From: Bacteroidaceae bacterium
GTDB lineage: Bacteria > Bacteroidota > Bacteroidia > Bacteroidales > Bacteroidaceae
DNA length: 63,908 nucleotides
Reading direction: 5' to 3'
Assembly (NCBI GenBank): GCA_017451695.1
Contig: JAFTNW010000001.1
Span: 1 to 63,908 of the forward strand
Below the pieces are notes generated by a model. It was not told where the DNA came from. It worked only from the letters and a program-made list of their open reading frames with translations, and did not search any database. Shown here one piece after another: positions 55,301-62,803 of this stretch (position 1 is the stretch's first letter; each line of letters starts with the position of its first letter). A program made the position numbers and the translations under genes.

Positions 55301-56174
55301 AGGGGTTGTTTGCATCGCCTGCATTCCATTCGCACAAGGTTACTCCAACCGCAGTACCACCATTCTGGTTCATACTCTTATTGCTTGCGGTGCGCTGTAT
55401 CTCGTAGCAACCTTCGTAATCGGCATTACCGGTTTTTACCAACTTCATCGGAGTGCGTGAGGTTGATGATGAGGTGAAGAGACCTTTATCCGCATCATAA
55501 TACAACCAATAACCCGCCTGGCTCTTCATATAGAACATCGAGGGGCTACCCATCATCATCCATTGGTTTTTTGTCTCGTTTTTAATAACGGCTGTTGTTA
55601 CATTTGTGCCATCGCCATTGTCAACGAGCAGATTACCGCCGTTGGCAAATTTTATGTAATAATACTCGGGGGCATCCTCGTAGCTGAAGAAATCGGGCAC
55701 GGGAGCGGGCATCTCTGTAACAAAAGCAAGGGGATTGTTTACGTCGCCCGCATTCCACTCGCCAAGTTCCTTGCCGGCTCCCGAACCACCCCACTGGTTC
55801 ATGCTCTGTGAGGCAGTTGCGCGCTGAATTTCGTAATAGCCACTGTTACCGGGGCTTGAAATAAGTTTAAGCGCAGTTTTGCTTGTGGAACTTGATGCAA
55901 ACTTGCTGTTGGTGAAATAAACATAATTGCCCCAACGGCTTTTCAAATAGAAACTTTCGGCAGTTCCGATAAGAGCCCACTGATTGGGGCTTTCTGCACC
56001 CTGCATAGTGAGCAGGTTGTTACCATCACCCTGGTCGCCAAGAATTGCCTCGCCTGTCTTGAACTGGATATAATACCAAACAGGAGCCTCCTCGGTAGAG
56101 AAAGTGGGCGCTTGTGCCTTAACCACGGCAAACGCACAAAGTGCAATTAAAAGGGTCGTAATTCTTTTAATCAT
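52353..56174 (-). CDS. Large GH95 glycoside hydrolase with N-terminal beta-trefoil-like repeats
   Basis: A 1273-residue exported enzyme. Signal peptide to about residue 21 (FAVVKAQ). Three N-terminal modules follow: two close copies (about 28-150 and 166-295), each with YYIxF, SMNQxGG and WNAGDxNNPL, and a diverged third (about 307-440). The GH95 part starts near 465: SLPIGNGQLGAS, FNEKTLWSGGP, NINVQMNYWP (catalytic Asn pair), SPEHGP (Glu) and QIDGNFGA (Asp) are all intact. The tail (about 1235-1273) has YDLMGRK...IYIQDSKKF, a type IX-like sorting motif. The added modules probably bind glycan. Compared with the GH95 at 24384 it is about 440 residues longer. Confidence 0.92.
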   Translation of the reverse strand: MIKRITTLLIALCAFAVVKAQAPTFSTEEAPVWYYIQFKTGEAILGDQGDGNNLLTMQGAESPNQWALIGTAESFYLKSRWGNYVYFTNSKFASSSTSKTALKLISSPGNSGYYEIQRATASQSMNQWGGSGAGKELGEWNAGDVNNPLAFVTEMPAPVPDFFSYEDAPEYYYIKFANGGNLLVDNGDGTNVTTAVIKNETKNQWMMMGSPSMFYMKSQAGYWLYYDADKGLFTSSSTSRTPMKLVKTGNADYEGCYEIQRTASNKSMNQNGGTAVGVTLCEWNAGDANNPLTINPCTPPVPAMSDAENEYWYAIHYVGVDQYLCDAEVGSVPGHVNPIVKKENLWKFTGTKDNMQIISNSGKYLSVVNDVPVLADEAYAAGFKLVETNYTTNPYKWEIHSADAALSKYKLQLRKASGEIKDLALASTSRSAYYPVVFMSPDEVRENNDDYYVAAIEGYTPEHKHTLWYTQPATLTGVSNTWMEYSLPIGNGQLGASLFGGIQTDEIQFNEKTLWSGGPSQYGIYENFGSVFVDDMSYEFGYGADNGVTDYYRQLDLENATGTVCYKNSDKSVTYKREYIASNPDKAVVWRYTASEEGKISLRFTMASGAPGIVATTSYSEGTATFSGSLQTISYAAHLKVVPDGGTMKTTDSGILVEGANSVLVVLVGITDFVADQVSHVSGRKAELLSDAAAQADAAATQGWEALYSKHVADYEQYYNRVAFEIAGTDNVMPTNEMVDAYNAGTMAGNLMLEQLYFHYGRYLEISSSRGVDLPNNLQGIWNNRSDAPWHSDIHANINVQMNYWPAEPTNLSEMHVPFLNYIINEAAQPEWQNRANISGQARGWTCLTENNIFGGISGFAPNYVIANAWYVTHLWQHYRYTLDKEYLAKAFPAMLGASQFWADRMVLASDGTYECPNEYSPEHGPGSENAVAHAQQIAWECLDNTIKAADILGGVEAGVITEADYNLITDRFARMDKGIATETYTGEWGATYNDVPTGAKIIREWKYSKFTASSDRGHRHMSHLMALYPFGQITPSSDFFEPAINSMKLRGDESTGWSMGWKINLWARALMGDRSHAILRKALKHSTSYGTNQYAGGIYYNLYDSHAPFQIDGNFGACSGIAEMMLQSHSDTLQILPALPTAWPDGEYAGLKAVGDFTVGAKWADGKATQISISNNQGQPLYVNYPGLDQATIYVNDAVVAPEKVSDNTYFIPSQAKDNINIFFGEVPTGIEDTVADKVDGDSPVYDLMGRKVTAPVKGRIYIQDSKKFIAE

Positions 56175-56397
56175 AATGTTGATATTTAGTTAATTAATAA
56201 ATTTCAAATTCCAAAATAACCGTATATAGCAATGCATCTCACGCTATATTATTGAAAATCTTTGTAAAAATGATAAAAAATTGCGACTTATACAAATAAG
56301 TTACGTTAATTTTAAGATTCAGAGCGTATAAAGGCTGAAATTTGAGGTTGCAAACTTTTTGCCAAGCCATTTCAAATTGTTCACAAGCGGAATTATG
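56175..56397. other. Divergent intergenic region
   Basis: A/T-rich spacer between two divergent genes. It contains a near-consensus TATTTTGG on the minus strand (about 56210-56218) for the GH95 gene and a small inverted repeat ACTTAT/ATAAGT (about 56285-56300). No open frame or RNA gene is seen. Confidence 0.5.
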
Positions 56398-56405
56398 TAA
56401 ATTTG
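56398..56405 (+). promoter_or_regulatory. -7 box of the HTH-regulator gene
   Basis: TAAATTTG, a perfect match; an ATTG at 56376-56379 could be the -33 box (18-base spacer). Predicted start near 56412, 18 bases before the ATG at 56430. Confidence 0.55.
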
Positions 56406-56429
56406 CCACAAACACAAACCACACGCGCG

Positions 56430-57461
56430 ATGAGAATAACCTACTTCACTCTATTACTGGTTGCAGCCACCCTGCTTTGCCATTGCAACGGTAGCAACGA
56501 CAAGAATACAGAAGAGTGTACCATGACAGGGGTGTGGACCTTGCAAAAGGTTACATTCCCCACAGGATACACATACACCTACCCCGACAAGCAGGGCTAC
56601 ACACGATGCAAGATTTATGAGCCCGACAGCACATTCTACCACGTGGAACTGCTTTCGACAGGGAACGAAATGATTGTTATCCCACAGGAAATGGCAAAAT
56701 ACACTTTCATAAATGACAAGTGCGACACGCTACTGGTGGAAAACGGACGTTTCATGATGAATATGAACTTTGTAAACGACACCACCTACACCGTGCACAA
56801 TAATCTGGAGTTGGAGACATGGGTAAAGATTAAGACAATGAGCAACAGCCGCCGAAACGAGATTAAAAATATTGTAAAGCACAATATAGATAAACGCGAC
56901 AGCGCCACCAACAATTTTGTGCTATCCACATCGGAAAGAGAACTGCGACGCACCAACAACGAACTCCTATACTTACTCACAATTTCTCTCCTTTTCATCG
57001 GTATTCTTGCCCTCTACGGGTGGCACACATTCAAAAAGAACAGAGCGATAAAAGAGGAGCTGAAACAGATACGCGAACAGAACAATGCGCTCCCGCAACC
57101 TGTGGCTATGGCTATGCAGCAGGTGGAGCAGGATTTCTTCGGGTCGGAATATTATAGAATACTTTTGGGGCGCATAGAGCATGGTGAAACGCTCAAAGAG
57201 AGCGATTTCGATGAACTTGAACAACAGCTAAAGCCCATTTACCCAAATTTCACAAGCCGTCTGCGCCACGTATGCCACATGTCAACACATGAGTATCGCG
57301 TATGCCTGCTGCTGAAAATCGGCATTCCACCCTCACAGATAGCAACCATTCTGTGCAAAGAGACAAGCAGCATAAGCAGCACCCGCAGCCGCCTCTACTA
57401 CAAGGTATTCGGCAAGAAGGGGAGTTCAAAGGAGTGGGACAACTTTATTGCAACACTATAA
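56430..57461 (+). CDS. Lipoprotein transmembrane regulator: lipocalin-like sensor, TM helix, LuxR-like HTH
   Basis: A 343-residue protein of unusual build. The signal segment ends in a lipobox (ATLLC, alternative HC two residues on). A periplasmic beta domain (about 30-135) starts with TGVWTLQKV, like lipocalin-type domains. One membrane helix (about 179-199, LLYLLTISLLFIGILALYGW) leads to a basic coiled stretch and a cytosolic part ending with YRVCLLLKIGIPPSQIATIL and SSISSTRSRLYYKVFG. That end matches the HTH of Bacteroidetes TPR-type membrane regulators. It may sense an envelope signal and control transcription directly. A secreted protein with a similar beta domain follows 43 bases downstream. 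Start chosen from the promoter and signal peptide. Confidence 0.72.
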   Translation: MRITYFTLLLVAATLLCHCNGSNDKNTEECTMTGVWTLQKVTFPTGYTYTYPDKQGYTRCKIYEPDSTFYHVELLSTGNEMIVIPQEMAKYTFINDKCDTLLVENGRFMMNMNFVNDTTYTVHNNLELETWVKIKTMSNSRRNEIKNIVKHNIDKRDSATNNFVLSTSERELRRTNNELLYLLTISLLFIGILALYGWHTFKKNRAIKEELKQIREQNNALPQPVAMAMQQVEQDFFGSEYYRILLGRIEHGETLKESDFDELEQQLKPIYPNFTSRLRHVCHMSTHEYRVCLLLKIGIPPSQIATILCKETSSISSTRSRLYYKVFGKKGSSKEWDNFIATL

Positions 57462-57504
57462 CAAAAAACAAGGAATCTTTATTAATCAATTAAATGAAAC
57501 AATT

Positions 57505-57999
57505 ATGGAAAGAGGTATCATTAAACATTGTTTGTTGCTATGCATTTTTACGCATATTTTTATGTACGCACATGCGCAGACAATATCGGCCGACGCGCTC
57601 AAAGGAGTGTGGATATACAAGTCGTACAGCGTTGGCGACCGCTACTTTGACAACGATTTTGCATCTATAAAAATTTTTGGCGACGATGGCAAATACTATA
57701 GCGCTCAGGTGGGCAAATTACAGTGCGGTGCATACAAGATTATACCCTATCTGTACTGCACATACATATACCGCAACGGGGAATATACCGAATGCGGGCG
57801 AAAAGGAGAGCTGACACTGACCAGCGACACCACCTTCCACGGCTCCTGGATGGGGCGCATAGAGTATTGGGAAAAGGCCAAAGATTTCCCCGAGGAGTTG
57901 CGCGACTACATAATGGAGGAGTGCAAAAAAGCGAAGCTCGGCGACCCCGATGAGCTGCAACCGCTTATAGAGAAGCATTGGGTTAATAGGTGGAAGTGA
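57505..57999 (+). CDS. Small secreted lipocalin-like protein
   Basis: A 164-residue exported protein; signal peptide to about residue 25 (FMYAHAQ). The mature part opens LKGVWIYKSYSVGDRYF and contains GDDGKYYSAQVG and LTSDTTFHGSW, a pattern like the sensor domain of the upstream regulator (GVW..., DTTYTVH). The charged C-terminal helix (FPEELRDYIMEECKK) is distinct. It has no lipobox. Its gene overlaps the 3' end of the convergent aminopeptidase gene by 17 bases. A role as ligand carrier or partner of the regulator is inferred from adjacency only. Confidence 0.65.
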   Translation: MERGIIKHCLLLCIFTHIFMYAHAQTISADALKGVWIYKSYSVGDRYFDNDFASIKIFGDDGKYYSAQVGKLQCGAYKIIPYLYCTYIYRNGEYTECGRKGELTLTSDTTFHGSWMGRIEYWEKAKDFPEELRDYIMEECKKAKLGDPDELQPLIEKHWVNRWK

Positions 58000-60499
58000 T
58001 TCCCTGTGCCCTGTAAAGCAACCAGGCGGCTTGCAATATCTTGCTTTTGAGCAAGGGTGGGTAGGCCGGGTTGTCGCTTAAAAAGCCATTGAGGGAGGCG
58101 GCTGCCTCGGCACTCCTGCATGGGCGAAGCAGGGCACGTACCCAGCGCGCAGGGAAGAATATATCGTTGGTGCGCTGTATCTCTTGCAGAGCATCGAGCG
58201 CGGGACGAATATATTTCACTGCCTGCTCCTCACGCAACGGGTGGCACAGGAGCGAAAGAGCTTTAATGACCCACGGCTCAGTACGACGGCCTTCGGGCGT
58301 GAGCAACAGAGCAAACAGCCTCTCCTGCTCGGCCACCGATGGATTCACGGCTTGCGATATAAAGGCAAACTGCCTTACTCTGTCTGGGTTCTTTATTCTG
58401 GTAGCCTGTTTTTCCACAATGTACTCATACTTATCGGGGAAGCGCAATGCAAGCTCGTATGCCATGTTCATGTAGTCGCTCTCGCTTGCCAAGGGGTGCG
58501 TACCACCCTCCCACACATCATATATATAACTGCACACAGCGGGGGAAGAGGCTGTCGGCACCAAGGTGCGCAGCAATTGAAGGCGGCACGATGCCAAACT
58601 GTGATTCTGCGACATGGCAAGCAGGCGTTGCTCCACTGCAGCATCGCGCAACTCGCTCAATGGCAGCGACAGATAACTGCACAGCGTGGATGCTACAAGC
58701 GCATCTCGCTCTACCGCAAGCCCCTCTATAACGGAATTTATCCACTCCGATGCGCCCACGACGCCATGTTGATAACACTCGTGCAGGTTTATCAACTGCG
58801 CCTGACGGCACACCTCATCATCGGTTCTCCACCAATTGGCAAGCGACCATGCTATGCTGCCATCGCAAGGGCGGAAATAGCCATATCCGCGGCCATCGCT
58901 GTTTGGCAACAGATATTGTGCCTTGCAAGGCAGAGGCACAATATGCAAGGTATCTGTTATATTTATCTCCACATCGCAAATGGTATCGCCCAACAGGCGC
59001 ACATTGAAGCGTTGCGGCCACACAAGGCCACGTCCCAGAGGGTCGCTCTGGCGCACAACAAGGCTCTGCCCCTCGATGGCAAAGGATATATGCGGCATGC
59101 CCTTTTCGTGTACCCACGCATGGCTGAATGCCCGCAGGTTGGCACTGCTCTTGGAGTCGAAAATATCAATCAGTTCCTCCCATGTGGCATTGCCGTATGA
59201 AAAACGGTGCAGATAATCGCGTACACCCTCGCGGAACGCCTCCTCGCCCATTATCTCCACAAGTTTTTCCAGCATCACCGGCGCTTTGTCATATATTATA
59301 TTGCTATACACAAGCCCCGCATCGCTCAAATTGTCAAGCGGCTGTTTTATAGGAGTGGTACCCATGGTGCGGTCCTCACTCATTGCCGACACCACCACGC
59401 GGCGCAATCGTTCCAAGCGATGATTCACTTGCGGAAAGAGCGGCTCGGTCATACGCGCCTCGAAATAGTTGGCAAAAACCTCCTTCGTCCACACATCGTC
59501 GAACCACTTCATTGTAACAAGGTCGCCAAACCACATATGCGCTGTCTCGTGCGCAATTATTTGAGCGCGAGACAACTCCTCGTCGGGTGTCGGGTGCTTG
59601 CCAAGAAAGAGGGCGGCATCGTTGTAAAGAGTTGCTCCCGTATGCTCCATACCTCCATATTGAAAGCCGGGCAGAATAACAAAATCGTACTTTGCAAAGG
59701 GGTAGGCAATGCCGGTGTAATCCTCCAACCATTGGAGCGAGGCTGCCACCTGCTCAAAAATCACAGGCAACTGCGCTATGCGGGCGGCATCTGTCTCGCG
59801 ATGATAGGCCGTGATGACACGCCCATTATCATTATATATACTGCTGCTGAACTTGCCTGCAACAAACGAGAAGAGATAGGTGCTCAACGGCTCGGTGCGG
59901 TTAAAAGATATAATCCTTCTGTCGCCCGCAATGCTGTCGCTTGCCACTGCAGTATTGGAGACCGCGACCCAAGAGGCAGGCATATCAAGCGTAAGTTCAA
60001 ATTGCGCCTTCAATGAGGGCTGCTCAAAGCAAGGAAAAGCCGTGCGGGCCCTGTCGGGTACGAAAAGCGTGTAAAGAAACTCGTCGTTCCTGTTAAGCGA
60101 CTGATTGCCCGCCACAAAAGACAACTGCACCTCGTTCCCACCGGCAACGAATGCCGTGGCAGGTATAATCATATGCTCGTTACGCATAGCAGGCTGCACA
60201 GCCACCCCGTTCACTGCCACGCTGCGCACATTTTGCAAATCCCTGAAATCGAGAACAACCTCCTGCGCCTCATCCATTTCAAAACTTATGACAGAACGGC
60301 CCACCACTGCACTATCCTTTTCGCCGGGTATCGAAAATACCAAATTATAACGCAAATCGGATATCGCATGCACACGATGCTCTGCAAGCCTCTGGGATAC
60401 ACCCGCATCGTACAGGGCCGCATCGCCCCCCTGCCCCATGCATGCGCCAAACAGCACGCAAAGCAGCGCAAAAGCTATTAACTTTATTCTGTTCCTCAT
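57983..60499 (-). CDS. M1 family zinc aminopeptidase, lipoprotein
   Basis: An 838-residue exported metallopeptidase that trims N-terminal residues from peptides. The signal peptide ends in a lipobox (VLFGAC). The N-terminal saddle domain is followed by the exopeptidase motif GGMEHTG (variant of GxMEN), then HETAH and, 18 residues on, Glu in WTKEVFANYFE: the full HExxH-18-E zinc site. The long helical C-terminal region matches the ERAP-like domain of the family. The start at 60499 (MRNRIKL) gives a compact signal peptide; five codons further up are also in frame. Its 3' end overlaps the small secreted protein gene. Confidence 0.92.
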   Translation of the reverse strand: MRNRIKLIAFALLCVLFGACMGQGGDAALYDAGVSQRLAEHRVHAISDLRYNLVFSIPGEKDSAVVGRSVISFEMDEAQEVVLDFRDLQNVRSVAVNGVAVQPAMRNEHMIIPATAFVAGGNEVQLSFVAGNQSLNRNDEFLYTLFVPDRARTAFPCFEQPSLKAQFELTLDMPASWVAVSNTAVASDSIAGDRRIISFNRTEPLSTYLFSFVAGKFSSSIYNDNGRVITAYHRETDAARIAQLPVIFEQVAASLQWLEDYTGIAYPFAKYDFVILPGFQYGGMEHTGATLYNDAALFLGKHPTPDEELSRAQIIAHETAHMWFGDLVTMKWFDDVWTKEVFANYFEARMTEPLFPQVNHRLERLRRVVVSAMSEDRTMGTTPIKQPLDNLSDAGLVYSNIIYDKAPVMLEKLVEIMGEEAFREGVRDYLHRFSYGNATWEELIDIFDSKSSANLRAFSHAWVHEKGMPHISFAIEGQSLVVRQSDPLGRGLVWPQRFNVRLLGDTICDVEINITDTLHIVPLPCKAQYLLPNSDGRGYGYFRPCDGSIAWSLANWWRTDDEVCRQAQLINLHECYQHGVVGASEWINSVIEGLAVERDALVASTLCSYLSLPLSELRDAAVEQRLLAMSQNHSLASCRLQLLRTLVPTASSPAVCSYIYDVWEGGTHPLASESDYMNMAYELALRFPDKYEYIVEKQATRIKNPDRVRQFAFISQAVNPSVAEQERLFALLLTPEGRRTEPWVIKALSLLCHPLREEQAVKYIRPALDALQEIQRTNDIFFPARWVRALLRPCRSAEAAASLNGFLSDNPAYPPLLKSKILQAAWLLYRAQGITSTY

Positions 60500-60667
60500 A
60501 ACATTATCTACCATTGAATTCCGCCGATAAAAATAGTAAAAAAAGAGTTATAAAATATAATATGCACGAAGATAAAAAACATTTGGTGGCAATTGATAGA
60601 AACGAGATATAAACGGTCTCATTAATACAGAGCGCACAAAAGCAAAATCAAATCAACAACAAATTAT

Positions 60668-61510
60668 ATGAAAAAAACTATTTCCATGGTATTACTTGCC
60701 ACCATAATGGCATTTAACACATCGTGCAGCGACGATTCAGTGGAGCTCGACAGCCCCAATTACGCAATGCAAACCCGCGCCAAAGAACAGAGAGTACAGA
60801 GCCTCATCCAACAAGCCCGCACCGGCGACAGCGAGGCATACAAAGCCCTTGCGCTCTGCTACCACCATGGCGACGGCGTTGAAAAAAGCTGGTTAAACAC
60901 AGCCTTCTGCTACTATATCTATTGCGAAAAAACAGGCAAGGATATAAAGCGCATTACAGAATGGCTCGATGAAAAGCACCCCTACCGGCTCATTAACGAG
61001 ATAATGCCTAAACCCGCACTCGACAAAGCCTCAAGGGAGAAACTCGCACTGCTCGAGGAGGTGGCGCCGGCCGAGGCCAAAGCCATTAAGGCCATTAAGA
61101 TAAGAAAGAAAATCAGCGAAATAACCACATCGTCAAACATCGCCACCGCGCTACGCGAAGCCGAACAGGAAGGCAGTGAAATGGCCGCGGTATTGCTGGC
61201 AATATGCTACACAGACGGGAAAGGCAGCTGCGTCGAAGAGGCAGAAATCCTCCGCATGGCCGAAAAGTACCCATGCCTGTACCTGGTTATCGGCGACAAG
61301 CGTGACGACAACCACACAGATGGCAGCACCGAAGATGCACTGCGGGTAATGGAATTATACAGCAAAGCCGATGCACACGGCATGCTCACCCCGCAACACG
61401 CCGGAAAGATGCGCGTCATACGCCACCGACTCGAAAAGCAGGGAGCGATAGCGCCAGACGAACTTGAAATGAGACGCTTGGGTGATATAATGAAAAAAGA
61501 GACAAACTAA
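60668..61510 (+). CDS. Lipoprotein with Sel1-like repeats
   Basis: A 280-residue lipoprotein; signal peptide with lipobox at FNTSC (Cys20). One clear Sel1-like repeat, DSEAYKALALCYHHGDGVEK, lies near residue 52, and a second, GSEMAAVLLAICYTDGKGS, near residue 170; both fit the A..LG..Y..G.GV pattern. Such helical repeats usually bind protein partners. The WG-repeat gene follows 11 bases downstream, so the two are probably made together. Function is unknown. Confidence 0.72.
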   Translation: MKKTISMVLLATIMAFNTSCSDDSVELDSPNYAMQTRAKEQRVQSLIQQARTGDSEAYKALALCYHHGDGVEKSWLNTAFCYYIYCEKTGKDIKRITEWLDEKHPYRLINEIMPKPALDKASREKLALLEEVAPAEAKAIKAIKIRKKISEITTSSNIATALREAEQEGSEMAAVLLAICYTDGKGSCVEEAEILRMAEKYPCLYLVIGDKRDDNHTDGSTEDALRVMELYSKADAHGMLTPQHAGKMRVIRHRLEKQGAIAPDELEMRRLGDIMKKETN

Positions 61511-61521
61511 AACAGAGCGAC

Positions 61522-62670
61522 ATGAAACGACTTACTCAAATCTTTCAGGCACTCATTGGTGCCACTATCCTAATCTGCACGGCACTTATAGCTGCCGGCC
61601 GCAGCGCTTTGCGTGCAATAAAGAACAGATGGAACAACCGCCCGCGATGGATGCGCCGCGCAATAAAAGTTGCGCTCATCATCATAATCGCATGGTATGT
61701 GATAAAAATACCTGTATGCATATACGACCATTTCCACGGCCGCTTCACCTGGTGCGACCGCCATTTGGCAGGCGACATCTTCATACACACAATCAAAGAC
61801 CACTCCATACGCCTCTACGACGAAAGAACCGACGAATACACAACGCCCAAGCTCGATTGGATATCCGACGCAGCCAAAGGCGACTCGCTCATCGTATATT
61901 CGCGCCGCTGCAAACGAGGATTCATAAACATAAACACCGGCAAGATTATCATAAATGCACAAGAAAACAACTACCAAAAGGCATGGATATTCTCCGAGGG
62001 AGTAGCCGCTGTCATGAAAGACAACAAGGTGGGATTCATAAACGAAAAGAACGAGATAGTAATACCGTTCACCTTCGACTACTCATACACGCTTGAGAAA
62101 AACGACAACGGCTACCTCTTCTACAACGGCTATTGCGCAATGACAACAGCCAGCGGCAAAATAGGCCTCATCGACAAAAAGGGCGAGTGGGTAATAGAAC
62201 CAATATACGACCAAATATGGGCACCACAAGACCAAGGCTACCGCATAGTGATAAAAGATGGCAAATACGGCGTTTTGAACCAACAACTGCAATTGGCATA
62301 CGAACCCATTTACGAATATGCAGGCAACCACTCCAAGGATGGCGGCTTCATACTTATGAAGGATGGCCGCATGTGGCAGGAAGACTACGAAGGCAACGTG
62401 GTACAACCATTCATGTACGAGTGGAGCGAGATACTGCGCTACCCCGCAGAAGCAGAAGGCGCTTACGACACAAGATACGAACTATCGGAATATTCCAAGT
62501 ACCAGATATCACAAAAATACGGCATCCTGAACCGCCATACCGGCAAGCCCCTCACCCCCGCCATATACGACAATATAGAGATGATTTCACCGACATTGTT
62601 CGAGGTGCGCCCCGCCAACAACTACGGCCTTTACCTGATAGATACAAATGGGAATGCGGTAGAGAGATAG
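61522..62670 (+). CDS. WG-repeat protein with N-terminal membrane segment
   Basis: A 382-residue protein. Two hydrophobic stretches flank a basic linker near the N-terminus (LIGATILICTALIAAG at about 12-27 and KVALIIIIAWYVIKIPV at about 50-66). The rest holds WG-type beta repeats: KVGFINEKNEIVIPFTFD, KIGLIDKKGEWVIEPIYD, KYGVLNQQLQLAYEPIYE and KYGILNRHTGKPLTPAIYD. These fold into a propeller-like beta array of unknown role. Co-transcription with the Sel1-like lipoprotein is likely; a long hairpin terminator follows the stop. Confidence 0.82.
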   Translation: MKRLTQIFQALIGATILICTALIAAGRSALRAIKNRWNNRPRWMRRAIKVALIIIIAWYVIKIPVCIYDHFHGRFTWCDRHLAGDIFIHTIKDHSIRLYDERTDEYTTPKLDWISDAAKGDSLIVYSRRCKRGFININTGKIIINAQENNYQKAWIFSEGVAAVMKDNKVGFINEKNEIVIPFTFDYSYTLEKNDNGYLFYNGYCAMTTASGKIGLIDKKGEWVIEPIYDQIWAPQDQGYRIVIKDGKYGVLNQQLQLAYEPIYEYAGNHSKDGGFILMKDGRMWQEDYEGNVVQPFMYEWSEILRYPAEAEGAYDTRYELSEYSKYQISQKYGILNRHTGKPLTPAIYDNIEMISPTLFEVRPANNYGLYLIDTNGNAVER

Positions 62671-62685
62671 CAAACAATTGACCCA

Positions 62686-62730
62686 TTACAACAAAATATC
62701 CGATGAACGTCATCGGATATTTTGTTGTAA
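62686..62730. terminator. Terminator, 21-bp perfect stem
   Basis: Arms 62686-62706 and 62710-62730 are exact complements with a 3-base loop (ACG). It lies 16 bases after the WG-repeat gene. Confidence 0.8.
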
Positions 62731-62741
62731 CTATAAATCAT

Positions 62742-62795
62742 AACCTATCATAAAATATAGAAAATGTGCGGTTTTTCTATATTATATGATAGGTT
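62742..62795. terminator. Second long hairpin, near-perfect 23-24-bp stem
   Basis: AACCTATCATA (62742-62752) and its complement (62785-62795) continue into ATATAGAAAA and TTTTCTATAT with about one mismatch. It lies eight bases beyond the stop of the minus-strand gene that follows and probably terminates it; an element boundary is the alternative. Confidence 0.65.
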
Positions 62796-62803
62796 GAGTA
62801 AAA

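Noticed and set aside
59640..59680. GGMEH in place of GGMEN in the M1 aminopeptidase as a sign of lost activity
   Set aside because: The zinc site HETAH-18-Glu is intact and an H at this position is, as far as I recall, a common variant in bacterial M1 enzymes.
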